Source of the DNA: Euryodendron excelsum
Lineage: Eukaryota; Streptophyta; Magnoliopsida; Ericales; Pentaphylacaceae
DNA length: 64,000 nucleotides
Assembly: GCA_033060915.1 (NCBI GenBank)
Contig: CM065385.1
Span: 17,844,501-17,908,500 of the forward strand
Direction of reading: 5' to 3'
A program made the position numbers and the translations under genes. Below are positions 59,753 to 64,000 of the stretch, in pieces; the first letter of the stretch is position 1, and each line of letters starts with the position of its first letter. Under the pieces are notes generated by a model. It made no database searches. It was not told the origin of the DNA and worked only from the letters and a program-made list of their open reading frames with translations.

Positions 59753-61185
59753 CTAAAACTTTTCCTTTGGTAGCGCCTTGGTGAAAATATCTGCCAACTG
59801 CTCATTTGTATCCACCTTAATTAGATCAATCTCATTTTCAATCACCTTCTCTCGAATGAAATGGTAATGGACTCCAGTATGCTGGGTTCTAGCATGGAAC
59901 ACTAGATTTGAAGCCATTCGAATAGAACTCATGTTATCACACAATAGTTGTATTGGCTCGTTAATCAGATGAAAAACTTCTCCAATTAGTCTTTTCAACC
60001 AAACACATTCCTGAGCTGCAAGTGTAGTTGCGTTATACTCTGCCTCTGTGCTTGACAGTGCAACCATTGCTTATTTCTTGCTACACCATGAAATAGATGC
60101 AGACCCAAAACTAAACACAAACTCGGAAGTAGATCTCCTTGTTAAAGAATCTCCGGCCCAATCAGTATCTGTGTAACCTTTGAGACTAAGGCTAACACTT
60201 CTCTTATGCACAAGACCAAAACTGATTGTGCCATTAAGATACCTAAGTATCCTATTGGCAGCCTCTAGATGGGATTTGCGCGGTTGTTTCATAAACTGAC
60301 TAACTATCCCAACAGAAAAGGAAATGTCGGGTCTGGTAATAGTCAGATAGAACAAACTTCCAACTAACATATGATAGACCTGCCCATCTTTCAATGCTTT
60401 TCCTTCGTCAACCTTTAATTTCAAGTTCTGCTCCATTGGAGTAGCTGCTGGTCTGTAATCTGTCATGCTAAATTTCTCCAAAATTTTCTTAGCATAGTGC
60501 GCTTAAGAAAAAAAAATACCTTCTTCATTCCTTGATACCTCTAATTCGAGAAACATATGAAGCTCCCCAAGATTCTTCATCTCAAACTGAATAGCAAGCT
60601 CCTTCCTAAGTCTTGTAACTTCTTGTTCATCATTACCCGTGACTATCATATCATCAACATATAACAAGAATAGGACATGTACAGATAAATTCTTTTTAAC
60701 AAAAAAACTTGCATCAGCACTTGAAGCGACAAAACCACAGAAACTTAAATATTGAGCAATCTTTCCATACCATGCTTGTGGTGCCTGCTTAAGCCCGTAA
60801 AGAGCTTTCTTTAACAGGCACACATAATCTGGACATCTTGATGGTTGGAACCTAGGGGGTTGGTCCATGTAAATCTCTTTATCAATGTCTCCATATAGAA
60901 ATGCATTCTTGACATCTAGTTGCCAAAGCTTCCATCCTTTAGCAGCAGCTAAAGATAAAATGACACGAACATATGTCATTTTGGCAACTGGACTGAAAGT
61001 TTCTTTATAGTCCAAGCCGTACTTTTGTGAAAAACCATGAGCCTGGCCTTATACCTGTCAACCGTACCATTCGCCTTCCACTTTATTTTATACACCCACT
61101 TACAAGAAATAGGTTGAACATCACAAGGTTTAGGAACTAAATCCCAAGTTTCATTTTTCAATAAAGCAGCCATTTCTTCTCCCAT
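59753..61185 (-). pseudogene. copia reverse transcriptase and RNase H
   Basis: RT starts in the frame with TWDLVPKP and KWVYKIKW (61,185-61,030), suffers a frameshift with apparent loss of several bases near 61,030, and continues with FSPVAKMTYVR, WQLDVKNAFLYGD, ALYGLKQAPQAWY and the catalytic YVDD (60,661-60,650). TAA at 60,505-60,503 interrupts it where related elements have Gln. Then SMTDYRPAATPM, SLFYLTITRPDISF, the RNase H start TDTDWAGD and SISWCSKK, another TAA (60,073-60,071), and VALSSTEAEY, DNMSSIRMA, the end ADIFTKALPKEKF. Both nonsense changes are CAA to TAA types. Cannot give a functional enzyme as it stands. Confidence 0.88.
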
Positions 61186-61362
61186 AGCAACTTCCCATTC
61201 TGGACTGCCATGTGCTTCTTCGAAGGATGTTGGCTCATATTCATCAATCAGCCTAGCAAAGAAGCACTCACAAATATTACAATTATTAATATCCAGATGA
61301 TAGTCCCTGAACTTTTTAGGTTTCTTACGATCTCTAGTTGACCTGCGAAGTGCTAAAACCTC

Positions 61363-62770
61363 TTAGACAGGCTCAGAATTTTCAACATCTTTGGAGCTAC
61401 GACCCCTTAATTCATTAGGTGAAGAAATCACATTTTTAGGATAATTCTGTTCATCTTCTCTTCTATCACTTAGAGATGGGGTTACAACATGCGGCTTATA
61501 GAAAGATGAGATCTTATCAAAGACAACATCTCTCGATGTAACAACCTTGCGTGTTTCTGGATCCAAACGACACCAGCCTTTCTTGTTTGGATCATATCCC
61601 AAAAACACGCACTTTGTAGCCTTGGTATCCATCTTGGTTCTGAATTTATCTTGAATATAGACATAACATACTGAACCAAAAACTCTAAAATAAGCAACTG
61701 AAGGCCTTACATTGTATAGCAGCTCAAATGGAGTTCTCATGTCAATCACCCTTGACGGAACCCGATTAATCACATGACAAGCACTTTGCATAGCTTCAGC
61801 CCACAATTCCTGTGGTAAATTCTTGGCATGAAGCTAACTTCGACTAACTTCTTGTAAGTGCCTCAACTTTGTTTCTACAACTCCATTTTGCTGCGACGTT
61901 CTGGTGCATGTTATTTGCTTTCTTATGCCATGCTCCTTACAGAAATTAATGAACTCATTGGTGATGTACTCAGTTCCATTATTAGTTTTGAAACACCTGA
62001 TTCTGCTTTGAAACTCTGCCTCAATGATTCTTTTGAACCTCTTGAAACATGCAAATGTCTTGGACTTTGCTCTCATGAAATACACCCAAGTGAACTTGGT
62101 GAAATCATCGACAAGAACTAGCATATAATAAAAACCACTGTAGCTTGCTGTAGGACACGTCAACAAATTAGAATGTATTAGTTCCAAAGCCGTTTTAGAC
62201 TTTATTGAGGACTTCCCGAAAGGTAAACAATGAGCCTTTCCATATTGACAACCCTCACAAACAATATCTTGATGAAAATTTCCTAAATTTGGAAGCTTAT
62301 CAACCAGTTTATTCATAAAAATTTCCTTTAACTTTTTATAACCAACATGTGCCAATCGAGCATGCCACAGAGATGCATTATCTTGTTTGCTAGTTTTCTC
62401 AACGTACGCATTGCTAGCTGACAAGACATAAAGGGACTTAACCTTCTTCCCTTTCAACAAAATATCGGCCTCCAGATTTTGAATGTTGGACAAGATTTTA
62501 ACATCATCTGAACCAAATAGAACATATTTCCCAGAATTAGAAATTTGAGAAACAGAAACAAAATTTTTAGTCATACTAGGAACATGGAAGACACTGTTGA
62601 GAGTAACACTACTAGCATGTGATGCATTCACTTTGACCATGCCTTTATTTTTCACTAGGTGAATGGAGTTGTCAGCCGTCACAATTGCATCCTGCCCCTT
62701 ATACTCTTGCAAACTTGAAAACAGGGTATCATCACCTGTTAAGTGGTGTGAACAACCAGAATCAATTATC
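61363..62770 (-). pseudogene. copia protease and integrase
   Basis: The protease active site DSGCS (62,763-62,749) is preceded by an in-frame TAG (62,772-62,770) where Trp is usual. The integrase zinc-binding part follows (LWHARLAHVGY with CEGCQYGKAH). In the catalytic core the first aspartate is Asn (HSNLL; codon 62,169-62,167), the second is Asn (KTNNGTEY; codon 61,983-61,981) and the glutamate is kept (GVVETK; codon 61,875-61,873). A stop near 61,834 separates the core from the C-terminal part (INRVPSRV, FRVFGSVCYV, KCVFLGYDPNKKGW; 61,806-61,363). Two of three metal-binding residues are therefore missing besides the stops. Confidence 0.88.
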
Positions 62771-62939
62771 TAGTCCTTCTTGTAATCAACATTTGTTCTC
62801 ACACTGGTATAAGCCAATACCAGTTCGCCTGACATCTTCTAATCCAAAATTTCAGTGGATAAACAAGTATCCCACTCACGGTTTCCAGAAAGCTCCCCAC
62901 TTCTGTTCTTGGAAGCACCAACATTGCCTTCGACCATTA

Positions 62940-63765
62940 TTATCCTACAGTATTTCTTAATATGCCCAAGTTAACCACACCTGTAGCAATCATAAACCTT
63001 TTTTTATTTTGCCTTGAGAACCACCTTCTCACTGTTGATTTTTCCAATTGCCGCTTGCTGCTGATTCTGATTATTCTTCTTGTTGTTGCCTTGCTGTTGA
63101 TTGTTCTTCCAATTATTTTCTGTAAATAATGCCTCATCTTTTCCAGAAATTGATGCACTCACCATTTGCTTGGCTAAAGCCTCTCAATTAGCAAGCAAAT
63201 TTTCCAACTCAATAATACTAGGCTATGTTGCCCAACCTTGAATGGATGTCAAGAAAGGCATATACTCCTTTCTTATCCCTCAAGTAAGATATCTGCATAA
63301 TCTAGCTTCACTAATAGGCTCCTCGTTATCAATCTCTGAAATTTCAGAACATATACTCTTTATTTTCTGAAAATATTGAGCAACAGTCATGTTACCTTGA
63401 GTAATATTGGCTAACTCATTCTCAAGTATTTGAAGTCTAGCTATGTGCCTCTTTGTAAAGAGTTGTTCCAGCAACACCCAAATCTCCTTTGGCTTCTCCT
63501 TGGCTCGAATATGTTCAATAAACTCTTTAGAGGTGGAACCACGTAACGCAAACAACACCTTACCACATTTTATCTTCCATTTCCTTCGAGCTTCAGCATT
63601 CTCTGGTGTATTTATAGGCATTTCAGCGTCACCTCCATTGACTATTTCCCATAAATCTTGCCCTTCAAGATAAGCCTCTATACACAACTTCCAATACTGG
63701 TAGTTGGAGTTGTTCAGCTTCTCTACGCCAAACTGGTTCAAAGCACCACGGTTGATGTCCATCAA
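62940..63765 (-). pseudogene. copia gag with zinc knuckle
   Basis: ATG at 63,765 opens 161 codons (KLNNSNYQYWKLCIEAYL, GQDLWEIVNG, LFALRGSTSKEF, VAQYFQKIKSICSEIS) to a TGA near 63,280 where relatives have Arg. The frame resumes with KEYMPFLTSIQGWAT. The CCHC knuckle lies at 62,988-62,947 (CYRCG-stop-LGHIKKYC) with a TAA inside. Gag would form the particle and bind RNA; here it is broken at least twice. Confidence 0.85.
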
Positions 63766-63839
63766 GGCAATGAACTAATAAAAAAAAAAATACTTCTTTT
63801 GTCCTATCTTCACGGTACTCACACTGAGTCCTTACTACA

Positions 63840-63851
63840 GCTCTGATACCA
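63840..63851 (-). other. Primer binding site for initiator tRNA-Met
   Basis: TGGTATCAGAGC on the minus strand, 3 bases downstream of the 5' LTR, is the standard plant copia PBS. Confidence 0.92.
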
Positions 63852-63854
63852 ACT

Positions 63855-64000
63855 TGAGAGAATCACGCTCCCCAAATAATGCAGCTAAAACCCTAGACTG
63901 CACTCCCAAGACGGTTGAAAAATTAAAATTTAGAACAAGAAGGACAATTACAAACCAACACTCATATAGGAGAAAAACGCTGGAACTTTTATTTCATAAT
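63855..64000 (-). repeat. 5' LTR of the copia element (partial)
   Basis: 146 bases aligned without gaps to 59,341-59,486; truncated by the window end. Confidence 0.9.

Larger units (their letters stand above)
59341..64000 (-). mobile_element. Ty1/copia retrotransposon, degenerate, 5' LTR cut by the window edge
   Basis: Minus-strand order from the right edge: 5' LTR (partial), tRNA-Met primer site, gag, protease, integrase, reverse transcriptase, RNase H, polypurine tract, 3' LTR. This domain order (integrase before RT) is diagnostic of copia. Over the 146 bases visible in both LTRs I count about 10 differences, so the insertion is not recent. The unoccupied version of the target is seen in the sister repeat at 57,841 (GGGTTGCC). 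The five bases before the 3' LTR are GCACT; the matching copy lies outside the window. The Ale or another TNT1-94-like lineage is possible. Confidence 0.93.

Noticed and set aside
1..64000. tRNA, rRNA or snRNA genes
   Set aside because: I found no cloverleaf-capable tRNA sequence with both A and B boxes other than the SINE head, and no rRNA or snRNA signature, by eye only.

Overview
This is a window of plant (angiosperm) nuclear DNA. The evidence is GT-AG spliced genes with kilobase introns, low GC between genes, and plant-type transposons: Mutator-like elements, hAT-type miniature elements, L1-type LINEs, a tRNA-derived SINE, and copia- and gypsy-type LTR elements. The species cannot be named from the sequence. 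Only two host genes are supported. One is the N-terminus of a CC1/RBM39-like splicing factor (minus strand, 1-206, running off the left edge). The other is an apparently intact seven-exon LIKE-COV (DUF502) membrane-protein gene (minus strand, 34,734-51,892). All other recognisable sequence is transposon-derived or unassigned non-coding DNA.

Left part (1.9-12.9 kb): an approximately 11 kb Mutator-like element (MULE) with inverted ends. Inside are a transposase lacking its catalytic core, a broken gene for the plant mobile domain (PMD), a TTAGGG-like hexamer tract and three decayed accessory reading frames. Its ends carry small arrays of palindromes. An LTR-like element (6.4-8.0 kb) and a hAT-type MITE (11.1-11.4 kb) have inserted into it.

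Middle-left (13.0-34.2 kb): nested insertions with readable target-site duplications (TSDs). A MULE-type element (14,890-21,323) holds a second MULE-type element (15,196-18,860, 9-bp TSD), which holds a solo LTR (16,436-18,727, TSD AAATC). The outer element holds a further solo LTR (19,072-20,415, TSD ACCAT). Next come two giant solo LTRs of one family in opposite orientation: A (21,599-26,568, TSD AAAAC) and B (27,148-31,844, TSD G/AATGT). Both sit inside one decayed LINE.

Right part: the LIKE-COV gene has a LINE in intron 5, and a MITE, a tandemly duplicated LTR-like element and a SINE in intron 3. All its splice sites and its 257-codon frame are preserved. Beyond it are a MITE, a LINE relic, a hAT-transposase relic, and a third giant LTR (C, from 55,929) that carries an internal tandem duplication. 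A Ty1/copia element (59,341 to beyond 64,000, minus strand) is inserted in that duplication. Its polyprotein is broken by nonsense mutations, a frameshift and loss of two integrase catalytic aspartates.

No operon-like cooperation between genes is expected here; the logic of the window is successive insertion. The most unusual items are the MULE with PMD and accessory frames, its palindromic termini, and a 46-bp near-perfect palindrome at the predicted transcription start of giant LTR B.
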